This document shows, piece by piece, positions 18,406 through 29,200 of a stretch of DNA of 64,000 nucleotides (the first letter of the stretch is position 1; each line of letters starts with the position of its first letter). The notes beneath the pieces are model-generated. The model searched no databases and had not been told where the DNA came from. It was given only the letters and a program-made list of their open reading frames with translations. The stretch is from Dyella sp. EPa41 (GTDB taxonomy: Bacteria > Pseudomonadota > Gammaproteobacteria > Xanthomonadales > Rhodanobacteraceae): the NCBI RefSeq assembly GCF_016586165.1, contig NZ_BCPR01000015.1, positions 1-64,000 of the forward strand. Reading direction: 5' to 3'. The position numbers and the translations under genes were made by a program.

Positions 18406-19251
18406 ATGAAGCTAGGGCGAGTGGTTTGGTGCTGCCTGTTGTCGGTCTGTGGCTTAGGCGCGACTCATGCGCAGAGTGCACGCAAGACCGCCGAGGCAAG
18501 CATGGTGGTGACCGGTGCTGTCGAAGTGAATCCGGATGGCCGTGTGCATGCCTACACCATCGACCAGCAGGACAAGGTGCCAGCTGACGTGATGGCCGTG
18601 ATCGGCAAGGACATCCCCCGCTGGGACTTCAAGTCTCCCGGCGGCGTGGTTAAAGCAACAATGAGCTTGCTCATCGTCAACAAGCCCATTGGCGATGGGA
18701 AATACGCCATCGCGGTGTCAGGCGTGTCCTTTGGCGGTTATCCGGACGAAACCGGTGAAAGCGTGAAGCGCAAAGCCGCCGATGTCCAGCCGATCTACCC
18801 TGAGGCTGCGATCAATGCGCGTGTCAGCGGAACAGTCTACGTGCTGCTTCGTGTAAGTCGCGATGGCACCGTGGACGAATCGGTTGCTGAGCAGGTCAAT
18901 CTGGATCAATACGGATCGCAGAGTCAGATGAACCAGCTTCGAAAGATGTTGGCAGACGCCTCACTGAAAGCAGCCAAGCACTGGACTTTCGATTTGCCCA
19001 CGCGTGGCAAGGAAGTTGCCGACCCCTATTGGTTGATACGGATTCCAGTGAACTTTCGCCTATATGGAGCAGGGCATCCGAAAGAAGAGCCCGCCTATGG
19101 CACATGGCATGTCTATATTCCTGGTCCCCGACAAACACCGAGTTGGACTAGCCAGATCCTGTTGAGCGAGGCGCCAGACGCGATGCGGGGGAGCGAACCT
19201 CATACCGGAAACCCGATGCTGCAGTTGCAGACCTCCCCGAGCGGTACCTGA
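18406..19251 (+). CDS. Secreted TonB C-terminal-domain protein, copy 2
   Basis: A 281-residue paralogue of the preceding gene, sharing the start MKLGR, the TAEASMVVTG block, the TonB-like IYPEAAINARVSGTVYVLLRV segment, and the tail YIPGPRQTPSW..LLSEAPDAM. The GGGGGAG ribosome-binding site lies just before ATG 18406; the upstream in-frame ATG at 18379 lacks one. Coding DNA is less GC-rich than in copy 1. The region before each gene also looks duplicated (TAGACT, then GGAG and the start), consistent with an old tandem duplication that included the leader. Confidence 0.8.
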   Translation: MKLGRVVWCCLLSVCGLGATHAQSARKTAEASMVVTGAVEVNPDGRVHAYTIDQQDKVPADVMAVIGKDIPRWDFKSPGGVVKATMSLLIVNKPIGDGKYAIAVSGVSFGGYPDETGESVKRKAADVQPIYPEAAINARVSGTVYVLLRVSRDGTVDESVAEQVNLDQYGSQSQMNQLRKMLADASLKAAKHWTFDLPTRGKEVADPYWLIRIPVNFRLYGAGHPKEEPAYGTWHVYIPGPRQTPSWTSQILLSEAPDAMRGSEPHTGNPMLQLQTSPSGT

Positions 19252-19258
19252 AGGCAGC

Positions 19259-20104
19259 TCAACGACAGCTTCGGAATACAGCGATCCGGTTGGGCTGGTG
19301 GGGTCCAACCGGGGTCAACCAAGGCTCGGCTGCGACAATACTTGTGCAGGGCCCAAACGACGTAATGCGCATAGCGCGCCGTTCCGCCTTTATGCGCAAC
19401 GTATCGAGTACGCCGCGCAGGATCGCGCCGGTGAAAGGCGTATAGAGATGGAACACGGTGCCGTCCGAGAAGTCCGCGTCACGGACGTCCCGCGCCTCGA
19501 AGGACACAGTGTCGAGCTTCAACGATTCGGCACAGCGTTGCGCCAGCCCAGCATAGATGTGCTCCTGCTCGATGCCCACGCAGCGCGCGCCGGTCAGGAT
19601 CGCCACCAGTATCGGTACGTGCCCCAGGCCGGAGCCAAGGTCGATGAAGACATCGTTGTTTGTGATACAGGAACGTTCCACCAGATCAAAAATGTGGCGC
19701 ACCGGCGTGGGCTGGTAGAACACCATGTCCGGCTCCAGCGGCGCGATCGGGTCCGTGGGTTCGTCGAAGGCGAACACGTCGCTCAGCAGCCCATCGAGAT
19801 GGTCATAGCCCTCCGCACCGTCGACCAGCGCCGGTCGCCAGCGTCGCAGGGCGGCCGCGCCTTTACCCGCGCGGATCTCAATGCGCAAGGCTTCGCACAG
19901 GCGTGCCTGCACATCGGCGAGCCGCGCGTGGAGTGACCGCGCGCGAATGCCGAGCGGTTCGTCGTCGCGCGACTCGTCGAGCCATTCCTCCAGCCATTCC
20001 AGCGCGCGGATGCGTTCAGCCAACTGCATGGGCTCAACCAGCGTGGCATCGCGTTCGAGCGCATCGATCATCGCGTGGGCGTAAGTCAGGGACACATCAT
20101 TCAT
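19259..20104 (-). CDS. Class I SAM-dependent methyltransferase, DOT1-like fold
   Basis: A 281-residue protein with a helical N-terminal half and a Rossmann methyltransferase domain. Motif I is DLGSGLGHVPILVA, followed by the acidic loop GIEQE (binding the SAM ribose). The arrangement VFYQPTPVRHIFDLV before motif I resembles DOT1-like and other class I enzymes; the substrate is unknown. I chose the ATG at 20104 (MNDVSLTY). A GTG at 20146, immediately after the stop of the upstream gene (TGAGTG), would add 14 residues and is possible by coupling. Confidence 0.8.
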   Translation of the reverse strand: MNDVSLTYAHAMIDALERDATLVEPMQLAERIRALEWLEEWLDESRDDEPLGIRARSLHARLADVQARLCEALRIEIRAGKGAAALRRWRPALVDGAEGYDHLDGLLSDVFAFDEPTDPIAPLEPDMVFYQPTPVRHIFDLVERSCITNNDVFIDLGSGLGHVPILVAILTGARCVGIEQEHIYAGLAQRCAESLKLDTVSFEARDVRDADFSDGTVFHLYTPFTGAILRGVLDTLRIKAERRAMRITSFGPCTSIVAAEPWLTPVGPHQPNRIAVFRSCR

Positions 20105-20146
20105 GGCGTGCGCATGCTGCCACGCGCCGGCTTGGAACCAAAGCAC

Positions 20147-20923
20147 TCAGCGTGGGTCGGGCACGAAGTGGCCCGGGAATGGATCGGGCAGCGCGGGTAA
20201 ACGTTCCGGCGATGGAATGATGCCCTGGGCGATCAAACGCTCGCGCGTGTCGTAGTACAGCGTGACCACATCGTCGGGCGTGGCCGAGGCGCGCTCGAAA
20301 TCGGTGTAGCTCACCACCGAGGTCTCGCGCGCGCCGTGGCCGGTGCCGATCGGCCCACCGATCGCCGAGAGCGCCTTGGCGGCCGGTGCCGATGCGGCGG
20401 GCGCCTGGCGCATCTGGTCGGCAGCCGCGCCGGAGGATTCCTCCACCATGGGTCGCACCGGCATGGGCGTGGGCAGCGGCCGCGCGCGGAACACGGCCAT
20501 GCCGATCACGCCCACGTTGTCTGGCCTTCCCGTCCGTGCGGCGTAGCTGCGTGAAGCATCGGCGAACACGAAATCGGCCACTTCGGAAAGACTCTTGCGC
20601 CAGCCACGGATCTCGGTGGCGACAAAGGGATCGAGCACGTAGCCGGTCTGCGACCAGTCCGCCGTATTACCGGAGACCACGTTCACGCCGTCGACGGAGA
20701 GCACGCCCAGCACGCGTCCACCCCCACGGCTGTGGAGCTGGATCTGGTAGCGGTGGCCGGGCTGCCCCGCGATGTAGTAGCGGCCGTCGTAGCGGTAGAC
20801 AGGCAGTTCCTGCTGCGAGGTGCAGTCGTAGACCTTGAGGTCCACCAGGCGGCCAACGGCGCCGGCCTGCGCACCGGCGACCAACGCGGCCATGCCAAGA
20901 ACCCATTTCCATGCGGTGTTCAT
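20147..20923 (-). CDS. Secreted protein of unknown function
   Basis: A 258-residue protein with a signal peptide (MNTAWKWVLGMAALVAGAQA, cleavage near residue 22). A compact N-terminal domain (about 25-150) contains YRYDGRYYIAGQPGHRYQI and VLSVDGVNVVSG, followed by a Pro/Ala-rich segment. I do not recognise the family with certainty; similar secreted proteins with a DGVNVxSG motif occur in Pseudomonas and xanthomonads. The ATG at 20923 is chosen because the open frame upstream has no signal peptide. It probably forms an operon with the downstream methyltransferase. Confidence 0.7.
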   Translation of the reverse strand: MNTAWKWVLGMAALVAGAQAGAVGRLVDLKVYDCTSQQELPVYRYDGRYYIAGQPGHRYQIQLHSRGGGRVLGVLSVDGVNVVSGNTADWSQTGYVLDPFVATEIRGWRKSLSEVADFVFADASRSYAARTGRPDNVGVIGMAVFRARPLPTPMPVRPMVEESSGAAADQMRQAPAASAPAAKALSAIGGPIGTGHGARETSVVSYTDFERASATPDDVVTLYYDTRERLIAQGIIPSPERLPALPDPFPGHFVPDPR

Positions 20924-21413
20924 GCGACGACTCCGGCAGGCATCGAAGACCGATGCATGAGGTGAAACGTCTCGGGTGATAAAAAGGGGTTGATGGTGCC
21001 ACGAGATACCCCGCGGGCGCCCCGATCGATGGTTGTTTGGGGCGGCCAAGACGATGCCCGCCGCCGCGGCCATTTCTCCGCCTGGTCGGTGCGGTACGGG
21101 CAACCCCAACGGCTCGCATGGTGGCTGTCATGTCGATGGACCCGGCCATACCTCTTGGGCGCACCCTCATGATCTGCAACCCATGCATCCCAGTCATGTA
21201 GGTACGGGAGACATCCCCGACACCGATTATCTGCATGCTCGGTGCACCCTCGTCGCACGCTTTTTTAGGAATTGTCCGATTTATGAGAGGCGCACGACTC
21301 ACTAGCGTTCGAGGCTGAATTGTCGTGCTCGAAGTCGCTTGACTCTTGTCCCCCCCGAAGGCGGCGGGCGACTCCGAGCACGCTTTTTATCGGACAAGGG
21401 AGCAGTTGGGGAT
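20924..21413. other. 490-bp intergenic region between divergent genes
   Basis: No gene is supported. It should carry the leftward promoter of the secreted-protein gene and the rightward promoter and leader of cdiB. The right third holds nested inverted repeats (see the regulatory feature at 21272-21397). The left part (20924-21240) shows nothing recognisable. Confidence 0.5.
21272..21397 (+). promoter_or_regulatory. Hairpin with U-tract in the cdiB leader (possible attenuator)
   Basis: GTGCTCGAAGTCGC (21325-21338) pairs with GCGACTCCGAGCAC (21368-21381, one mismatch) and is followed by GCTTTTTAT, the shape of an intrinsic terminator, ending about 25 bp before the cdiB ATG. An outer pair, TTGTCCGAT (21272-21280) and ATCGGACAA (21389-21397), and an inner CTTGTCC near 21345 that can also pair with GGACAA, give possible alternative folds. 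It could be a regulated attenuator of the CDI operon or simply a terminator insulating it from upstream transcription. Confidence 0.5.
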
Positions 21414-23159
21414 ATGGATGTTGGTGCGGCGACCGACTATGGCTCACCTCGGTGGTGGCGATCACGTTGGCTGATCCCTGGGGCGTTGCTCGCATTGGCA
21501 ACGACCGTGTATCCCACGCCCAGCTTCGCACAGGCGGTCGACCCGGCAACGCAGGAACTGCTGCGTCAACAGGAACGCGAGCGTGCCCTCCGAGAACAGC
21601 GCGACACCACACCCGACGTGCACTTGCCGCGACCGGCGCAGGCCGCGCCGGATCACCTTCCCGCGACGGAAACCCCATGCTTTCCCATCCATCGTATTCG
21701 TCTGGACGGCGAGGCCGCTGCACATTTTCAGTGGGCCCTAAAAGCTGCTGATCCCAAAGACGATCCTGCCACCGGCGGTTGCCTCGGCACGGGTGGCATC
21801 CAGGTCGTCATGAGCCGCATGCAGAATGCGATCGTCGCCCACGGCTACGTCACCACGCGCGTCCTTGCCTCGAACCAGGACCTGCGTTCCGGCGTGCTGA
21901 CGCTGACCGTCGTGCCGGGCCGCATTCGAGCGATCCGCTTTGCACCCGGTGTCGACGCGCGCGCCACCTCTTGGCGCGATGCCTTGCCTGCGCGTCCGGG
22001 CGACCTGCTCAATCTGCGCGATATCGAGCAGGCGCTAGAAAACTTCAAAAAGGTGCCGACCGTTGACGCCGACATCCAGATCGCGCCCGCCGATGGCGAT
22101 GCCCGGCCGGGCGAAAGCGATCTGGTGATCGTGTGGAAGCAATCCTCGCCAATGCGCCTAGCCGTCACGCTGGACGATTCCGGCAGTGACGCCACGGGCA
22201 AGATCCAGGGTGGCGCCACGCTTTCGCTGGACAACCTGCTGACGTGGAACGACCTGTTCTATGCCAACCTCGGCCAGGCCGTGCTCGACGGCGACGGCAA
22301 GGACACGCGCAGCTACACGCTGCATTACGACGTGCCCCAGGGTTACTGGCTGCTGGGCGCGACCGCGAGTAGTTACACCTACCACCAAACCATCGCCGGT
22401 TACGCGCAGAACTACATTTACAGTGGCACCAGCCACAACGTCGACGTCAGGCTGAGCCGACTTCTGTACCGCAACGCCACTATCAAGGCAGGCGCCTACA
22501 TGCGGGCCTGGGAGCGAGACTCCAACAACTTCGTCGATGACACCGAAGTGCTGGTCCAGCGCCGCCGCCAGGGTGGATGGGAAGCTGGCTTCACCTACAG
22601 GCAATTCATTGGCAGCGCCACACTGGATGCCGACGCCGCGTATCGACGCGGTACCGGGGCCTTCAATGCGTATCACGCGCCAGAAGAAGCTTTCGGCGAC
22701 GGCACCTCACGCACCAAGCTCATCACCGCGGACGCGACGCTCACCGTGCCGTTCCAGTTTGGCAGCCAGCGCTTCCGTTACATCGGCGGCTGGCGCGCGC
22801 AATGGTGCAAGACGGCGCTGGTGCCGCAGGACCGTTTCGCGATCGGTGGCCGGTACACCGTGCGCGGCTTCGATGGCGAGTTGTCGCTTACGGGCGATCG
22901 GGGCTGGTTGCTCCGCAACGACCTCAGCTGGATGGCGGGCGTGGGCCAGGAGTTGTATCTGGGCGTCGACGTAGGCCACGTGAGCGGTCCGCCCACGCAG
23001 TGGGAACTGGGCCAGACGCTGGCGGGCGCCGTGCTCGGTTTGCGCGGTGGCTGGCGCGACTTCGCCTGGGATGTGTTCGTCGGCGCGCCCATCCGCAAGC
23101 CGCGCGGCTTCCAGACCGACAACCCCGCCACCGGTTTCAGTCTCAGCTGGTCGTATTAA
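21414..23159 (+). CDS. cdiB: TpsB/CdiB two-partner secretion outer-membrane transporter
   Basis: A 581-residue ShlB/FhaC/HecB-family transporter that exports the adjacent CdiA-like protein across the outer membrane. An N-terminal hydrophobic signal segment (about 18-41, ending SFAQ) is followed by a plug-helix-like DPATQELLRQQERERALREQ. Two POTRA domains follow (about 95-240; GGIQVVMSRMQNAIVAHGY is typical of POTRA2). The 16-strand barrel has the L6 motif VRGF (GGRYTVRGFDGE) and ends in SWSY. I start at ATG 21414; a TTG at 21339 also opens the frame but would lie inside the leader hairpin. cdiA begins 58 bp downstream, so the two form one operon. Confidence 0.92.
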   Translation: MDVGAATDYGSPRWWRSRWLIPGALLALATTVYPTPSFAQAVDPATQELLRQQERERALREQRDTTPDVHLPRPAQAAPDHLPATETPCFPIHRIRLDGEAAAHFQWALKAADPKDDPATGGCLGTGGIQVVMSRMQNAIVAHGYVTTRVLASNQDLRSGVLTLTVVPGRIRAIRFAPGVDARATSWRDALPARPGDLLNLRDIEQALENFKKVPTVDADIQIAPADGDARPGESDLVIVWKQSSPMRLAVTLDDSGSDATGKIQGGATLSLDNLLTWNDLFYANLGQAVLDGDGKDTRSYTLHYDVPQGYWLLGATASSYTYHQTIAGYAQNYIYSGTSHNVDVRLSRLLYRNATIKAGAYMRAWERDSNNFVDDTEVLVQRRRQGGWEAGFTYRQFIGSATLDADAAYRRGTGAFNAYHAPEEAFGDGTSRTKLITADATLTVPFQFGSQRFRYIGGWRAQWCKTALVPQDRFAIGGRYTVRGFDGELSLTGDRGWLLRNDLSWMAGVGQELYLGVDVGHVSGPPTQWELGQTLAGAVLGLRGGWRDFAWDVFVGAPIRKPRGFQTDNPATGFSLSWSY

Positions 23160-23217
23160 CCCCGGCGGCGTGCATGAGCGCGTCGCCCAATCGTTTGCCT
23201 GTCACGGAAGAACCCGC

Positions 23218-26200
23218 ATGAACAAGCACCTGTATCGCATCGTCTTCAATCACGCGCTGGGCCTGTTCCAGGTCGTGTCGGAGCTGGTGCGTCGACCGGG
23301 GTGTCGCGCAACACAGGGCGAGGGCGCCGTCACTGCCGCTGTGCGGCCGGTCAGCCTGAGCCTGTGGGTCGCGTTCGGCTGGATCGGCCTGGCCTCCGTG
23401 GCAAGCGCGCAGATCACCACGGACATGCAGGCACCGGGCAACCAGCGTCCCACCGTGATGGGCGCGCCCAACAGTGCTCCGCTGATCAATATCCAGACAC
23501 CCAGCGCGGCGGGCGTATCGCGCAATACCTACAGCCGCTTCGACGTGCGCAGCGAAGGCGCGGTACTCAACAACTCGCGCACCAACACGCAGACGCAGCT
23601 GGCGGGTACCGTGGCAGGCAACCCCTGGCTGGCCACCGGTACGGCCAAGGTCATTCTCAATGAAGTCACCGGCAGCCACCCCAGCCAGTTGAACGGCTAC
23701 ATCGAAGTGGCGGGCGATCGTGCACAGGTGGTCATCGCCAACCCATCCGGCATCGCCTGCGACGGCTGTGGTGTCATCAACGCGAACCGCTTCACGTTGA
23801 CCACCGGTGCACCCGTGTTGAACGGCGGCGCGCTGGACGGTTACCGTGTCACCGGCGGCGCCATCCAGGTCAACGGCAAGGGCCTGGACGCCAGCCGTGC
23901 CAACTATGCCGATATCATCGCCCGCGCTGTCGAAGTCAACGGCGGCATCTGGGCGCCGCAATTGCAGGTGACGACGGGCGCCAACCAGGTCGATGCGGAT
24001 CACACGCAGGTCACCGCGATCAGAAGCACCGGTAATGCCCCCACCTTCGCGCTGGATGTGGGCGCGTTAGGCGGCATGTATAGCGGGAAGATCCAATTGC
24101 TGGGCACCGAGCACGGTGTGGGCGCGCGTAACGCGGGCACCATCGGCGCGTCGTCGGATGACCTGATCGTCACTGTCGACGGTCGCCTGGAAAACACCGG
24201 CAGCCTGCAATCGCAGTCCAATACATCGATCAGTGCGAACGGTGGCATGGCCAACGCGGGCATGATCAGTGCCGCGCGCGAACTCAACGTCACCACGCCG
24301 GCGGATGTCGATAATAGCCACGGAACGCTCAACGCCGGCCGCATCGCGGTTGATGCCGGTACGTTGCGTAATGCCGGTGGCATCATCATGCAGGCCGGAC
24401 TTCAAGCCATGGCCCTGCAAGCCGGAGCCCTGTCCAATCAGAATGGCCGCATCGGCACGACGGCAGGGGATGCCGGCGGCAACGGTGGCGACTCCTCCTC
24501 GTCCAGTGGCTCGACGCCACCGCCGGCCGCGGATCCCGGCGTGAGCGGTGGTGGCAGTACGCCGCCGCCGGACGATGGCGCCACGGGCATAACGCCCATT
24601 GCTCCGCTGGCCGACGGTGTGCTCCGCATTGCGGGCACCCTCGACAACGATGGCGGTCGTATCAGCGCCGCGTCCGGTTTTGACCTGACTACGAACAGTG
24701 GCCTTGCCAATGATGGCGGTCACCTCGATCTGCGTGCGCTGACATTGATCGATGGTGACCTCAGCAACCGCGGCGGCGAGCTAACGATCGATGGCTCCGC
24801 CACCGTGCACGCTCACGCCGTAACCAATGAGGGTGGCCAATTGACCTTCAATGGCCCGCTCGCGCTGGACGCACAGACGCTGACCAATCGTGGCGGCACG
24901 CTGAATCAGGTCGACACGAATGCGACCTCCTTCCAGGTCTTCGGAACTTTCGACAACTCCAATGGCAAGCTGGCCAGTAATGCCTCTCAGCTTGCGATCA
25001 ACTCCGGCGCGCTGATCAACGAAGGTGGCACCATCACCCACGCGGGGCTCGACGGCCTGCGTGTCATCACGCGGGCGCTGTACGGCGCGGGTGGCAAGAT
25101 CGCCACCGCCGGTGCCGTGCAGTTGACGGCGGGGGCGATCGACCACCAGCACGCGACACTGACGGCGACGCAAGTCAACGTGATCGCCATGAGCTTGGAT
25201 AATCGCGGCGGCACCATCGCGGCTTCGGGCGACGATGCCAACACACTGCAGGTCACCGACGCACTGGACAATAGCAACGGCGGCACGATCGCGAGCAACG
25301 CGGACCTGTCACTGCACGCGAACACGCTGGGCAATGCGAACGGCACCATCCAGCATGCCGGCGCCGGCGCGCTCCGTATCGATGCCGTCACGCTCAACGG
25401 CGCAGGCGGCACGATCGCCAGCAACGGCGCCTTTCAGCTCACCGGTGGTGCGATCGACCTGAGCGAGGGCACCACTTTTGCGCAACAGGTGCGCGTCGAC
25501 GCCGGATCGCTCAACCACGCCGGTGGCAGCTTGACGGCATTGGGCCACGATTCGCTCGTGCTCGACGCGCGTGGCGCGATCAGCAACGCGCACGGCACGA
25601 TCAGCACCAACGGTGCGCTGCAGGTGAGTGCACGCTCGTTGGACAACACCGAGGGCAGACTCCTGGCCGCGGGAACGTCACCGAGCCAGCTGCAGGTCAC
25701 TGACACGCTGACCAACACGCACGGCACGGTCGGGACCATTGCCGCCACGACGGTCAAGGCCGGCAACTTGATCAACCAGAGTGGCACGATCCACGCCGAT
25801 GGCGACTCACCCTTGTCGATCACGGTCGATGGTCTGCTCGACAACAGCCAGCACGGCGTACTGGCCACCGACGGCGACATGGTGATCACGGCCACGACAC
25901 TGGACAATACCCAGGGCCTGATCCGCCAAGGCGCGGTCGATGCCGACGGCCATTTCGTACCGGGCTCCTCGGGTGCGCTCACCCTTACCGCCACGACCCT
26001 GCATGGCCAGGGTGGCACGCTGGCCAGCAACGGTGCATTGACCCTGACCGGCGACATAGTCGACATGAGTCAGGGCCGTACCTTCGCGCAAGACGTCACC
26101 GTCGATGTCGGTTCACTCCGTACCGCAGGAGGCAGTCTGCAGGCGTTGGGTGACGGTCCGTTGAGCCTTCGCGTGCGCCATACGCTGGATAATGCCGATG

Positions 26201-29200
26201 GCCAGATCGCCAGTAACGGCGCGCTATGGCTTAGTGCCGGTGCACTCGCCAATGTCGACGGCAAACTCATGGCCGTCGGCAACGAGGCCAGTCAATTCAT
26301 CGTCGATGGCCGCCTCGACAACACGCGTGGCACGCTCGCCGCGATGGGCGCGACAACGGTGCATGCTGGCGACCTGATCAACCAGGGCGGCATCGTGCAG
26401 GTTGCGGGTTCGTCCCAAGAGGGTACTAGCCTCGCGTCGCCGCTCACGGTCACCGTCGATGGCCTGCTCGACAACAGCGCCAAGGGCGTGATCGCCAGCG
26501 ACGACGATATGGCCGTCACGGCATCCACGCTGGACAACACGGAAGGCACCATCCAGCACGCCGGGCCGGGTACGCTGACGATCCAGGCCACCACGCTCAA
26601 CGGTCAGGGTGGCACGATCGCCAGCAACGGCGCGTTCTCGCTGACCAGCGGCCTCACAAATCTGCGCGATGGAACCACCAGCGCCCAGCAGATACACATC
26701 GACACCGGTTCGCTGATCACCGCCGGTGGTCACCTGACGGCGCTCGCCGATGGACGCCTGGATCTGCATGCGCGCGACGCCATCGACAACACGGCGGGCC
26801 AGATCGCCACCAACGGTGCCCTGCAACTCACCGCGTCATCGCTGACCAACGCGGCCGGTTCAATCCTTGCCGCCGGCACAGGCGCGACGGCACTGACGAT
26901 TGACCACGCCTTCGACAATACCCGCGGGACGCTGGCCAGTGCCGGCACGACCACGGTCCGCGCCGGTCGCCTCGACAACACCAGCGGTCAAGTGCAGGCC
27001 GCTAGCGACGCGCCCCTCACGCTGGCGATCGACGATGCCTTGGTGAACGACGACGGCACGCTGGTCACCAACGGGGCACTCGCGCTCACGGCGGGCAGCG
27101 TCAGCAATCATGGCGGCGCCATCCAGGCCCAACAGGCGATCGACGCGAACGTGGAGGGCACGCTCGACAACAACAATGGTTTGCTGGTCGCGGCCGGCGA
27201 TCTCCATGTGCAGGCCGCCGCGCTAATCAACCGCGATACCACCCAAGGTGTCCCAGCGTTCGATCCCGCCGCCACAGACGACGCGCCGCCAACGGGCATC
27301 TATGGCAACCTCGTCACCGTGCAGGCCGATGTGTTCGACAATACACACGGCCAGCTCCATGCCCGTGATGCCCTGACGTTGCAGGGACGCACCCCATCGG
27401 GTATCGCCCTCACCAACGTGGGTGGTGTCCTCGACGGCACCGGTGCCGTGGCCGTTAACGCCAGCACACTCGACAACACCGCGGGCCAGTTGATCCAGCG
27501 TGGCGATACCGGCACGCTCACCCTCGATGTCAGCCAAGCCCTGCGCAACACCGCCCAAGGTCTCATCGGTGCCGAAGGCACGGCGGCCCTGCACGCCGGC
27601 ACGTTCGACAACCGTGGTGGCATCACCTTCGCGCGGCATGACCTCACCGTGTTGAGTGACGGTGATCTGCTCCATCGCGATGGTGGCCAACTGCAAACCA
27701 ATGGCTCGTTCCACGGGGTCGTCAACGGCGCCTTCGACAACAGCGCCGGCAGCATCGACGCCACGGGTTCCGCCAGCCTCTCGGCCGCTATCCTCACCAA
27801 CGTCGGTGGCCAACTGCTCGCGGGTGACAAGGACATCCCCAACCCCGAGAAAGGTCTCAGCCTGTCGTCGGCGACCATCGACAATCGCGGTGGCACCATC
27901 GGCAACCGCGCGGGTGACGTTCGCCTGCAAGCCACCCGCATCGATAACAGCAGTAACGGCACGCTGGTCGCCCAGCGCGATCTGAACCTGGATAACGTGG
28001 GTTGGCTCGACAACACCGATGGCACCACCTACGCCACGCGCCATCTCAGCTACCAGAACGGCAACGCCACGCTCGACAACACCGGCGGCCAATTCGGTGC
28101 AGGCGATACGGCCTGGTTGAATTTGGCCAGCCTCACCAACAACAGCGGCCGCGTGCAAGCCGACACGTTATGGCTGACCACGCCATGGCTGAACAACGCG
28201 GACGGCCATGTCGAAGCCAACACCCAGCACACCACGCTGGTGACGTTGAATGGCCTCGGTTACCTTCGTGGCGTTGAGACCCTCGATGTCCGCTTCCTGG
28301 GTGACTACACTCACCTCGCCGGTCAGCACTTCGACAGCAACGGCGTGCTCGCACTCACCGTGGACGGCACCCTCACCAATCAGGGTACCCTGCAAACTGC
28401 GGGCGAACTCGACATCACGGCCGGCCAACTCACCAACACCGCAGGCGCGGTGATCAACGCCGGCAACAGCGATGGCACCGCGATTGCCCATATTCAGGCG
28501 GGTGGCCGGATCGACAATCAAGCAGGGGCGTCCATCGAAGGCGACACCCTCACGCTGCAGGCCAGTGACGTCACCAACACTGGCGACATCCTGGGCGACC
28601 TCGTACGCATCGACGCCAACACGCTGACCAACGGTGCGGATCTCGGCGCCGCCGACGATCCGTCCGCCCCCTACAGCACCGCCACCCTGGGCGCGGCCAA
28701 GGACTTGCAGCTCAACGTCCGTGATCGCCTGGTCAACCAGAACGCGTGGATCTTCAGCCAGGGCAACCTCGTCATCGCCGGCAGCGACGCACGCGATGAT
28801 GTCGGTCGCCCCACGCAGTTGACTGCCGAGGTGCTCAATCGCACCGGCAAGATCGAAGTGATGGGCGACCTCGCCATAGCCACCCAGCAGCTGATCAACG
28901 AGCGCCGCGTGTTGGAGGTCGAAACTGTCGCGCTCACGCCGACGGAGCAGGCGGCGAACAAGATCACCGAAACGGTGGTGCGCTACCGCTACGACGATCC
29001 CGATCCGTTGCACCGCCCGCCGTACGTCGATCCCAGCCAGGTGATTAGCGCTGAGGAAATCGCATCCGCCGCGGCCTACTGCACCAGCCACCAGGGCAGC
29101 GTGGGTGGTCGTGGCGAACGCTGTACGGGCTACGGCGACTATGCCCCCAACACACCCATGTACTTCGAGGCCATCCAGACCGATACCGTCACGGCGGTGA

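Noticed and set aside
25235..28354. CRISPR-like regular repeats
   Set aside because: The regularity comes from in-frame protein repeats of the CdiA shaft; repeats are diverged at the base level and there are no spacers of constant length.
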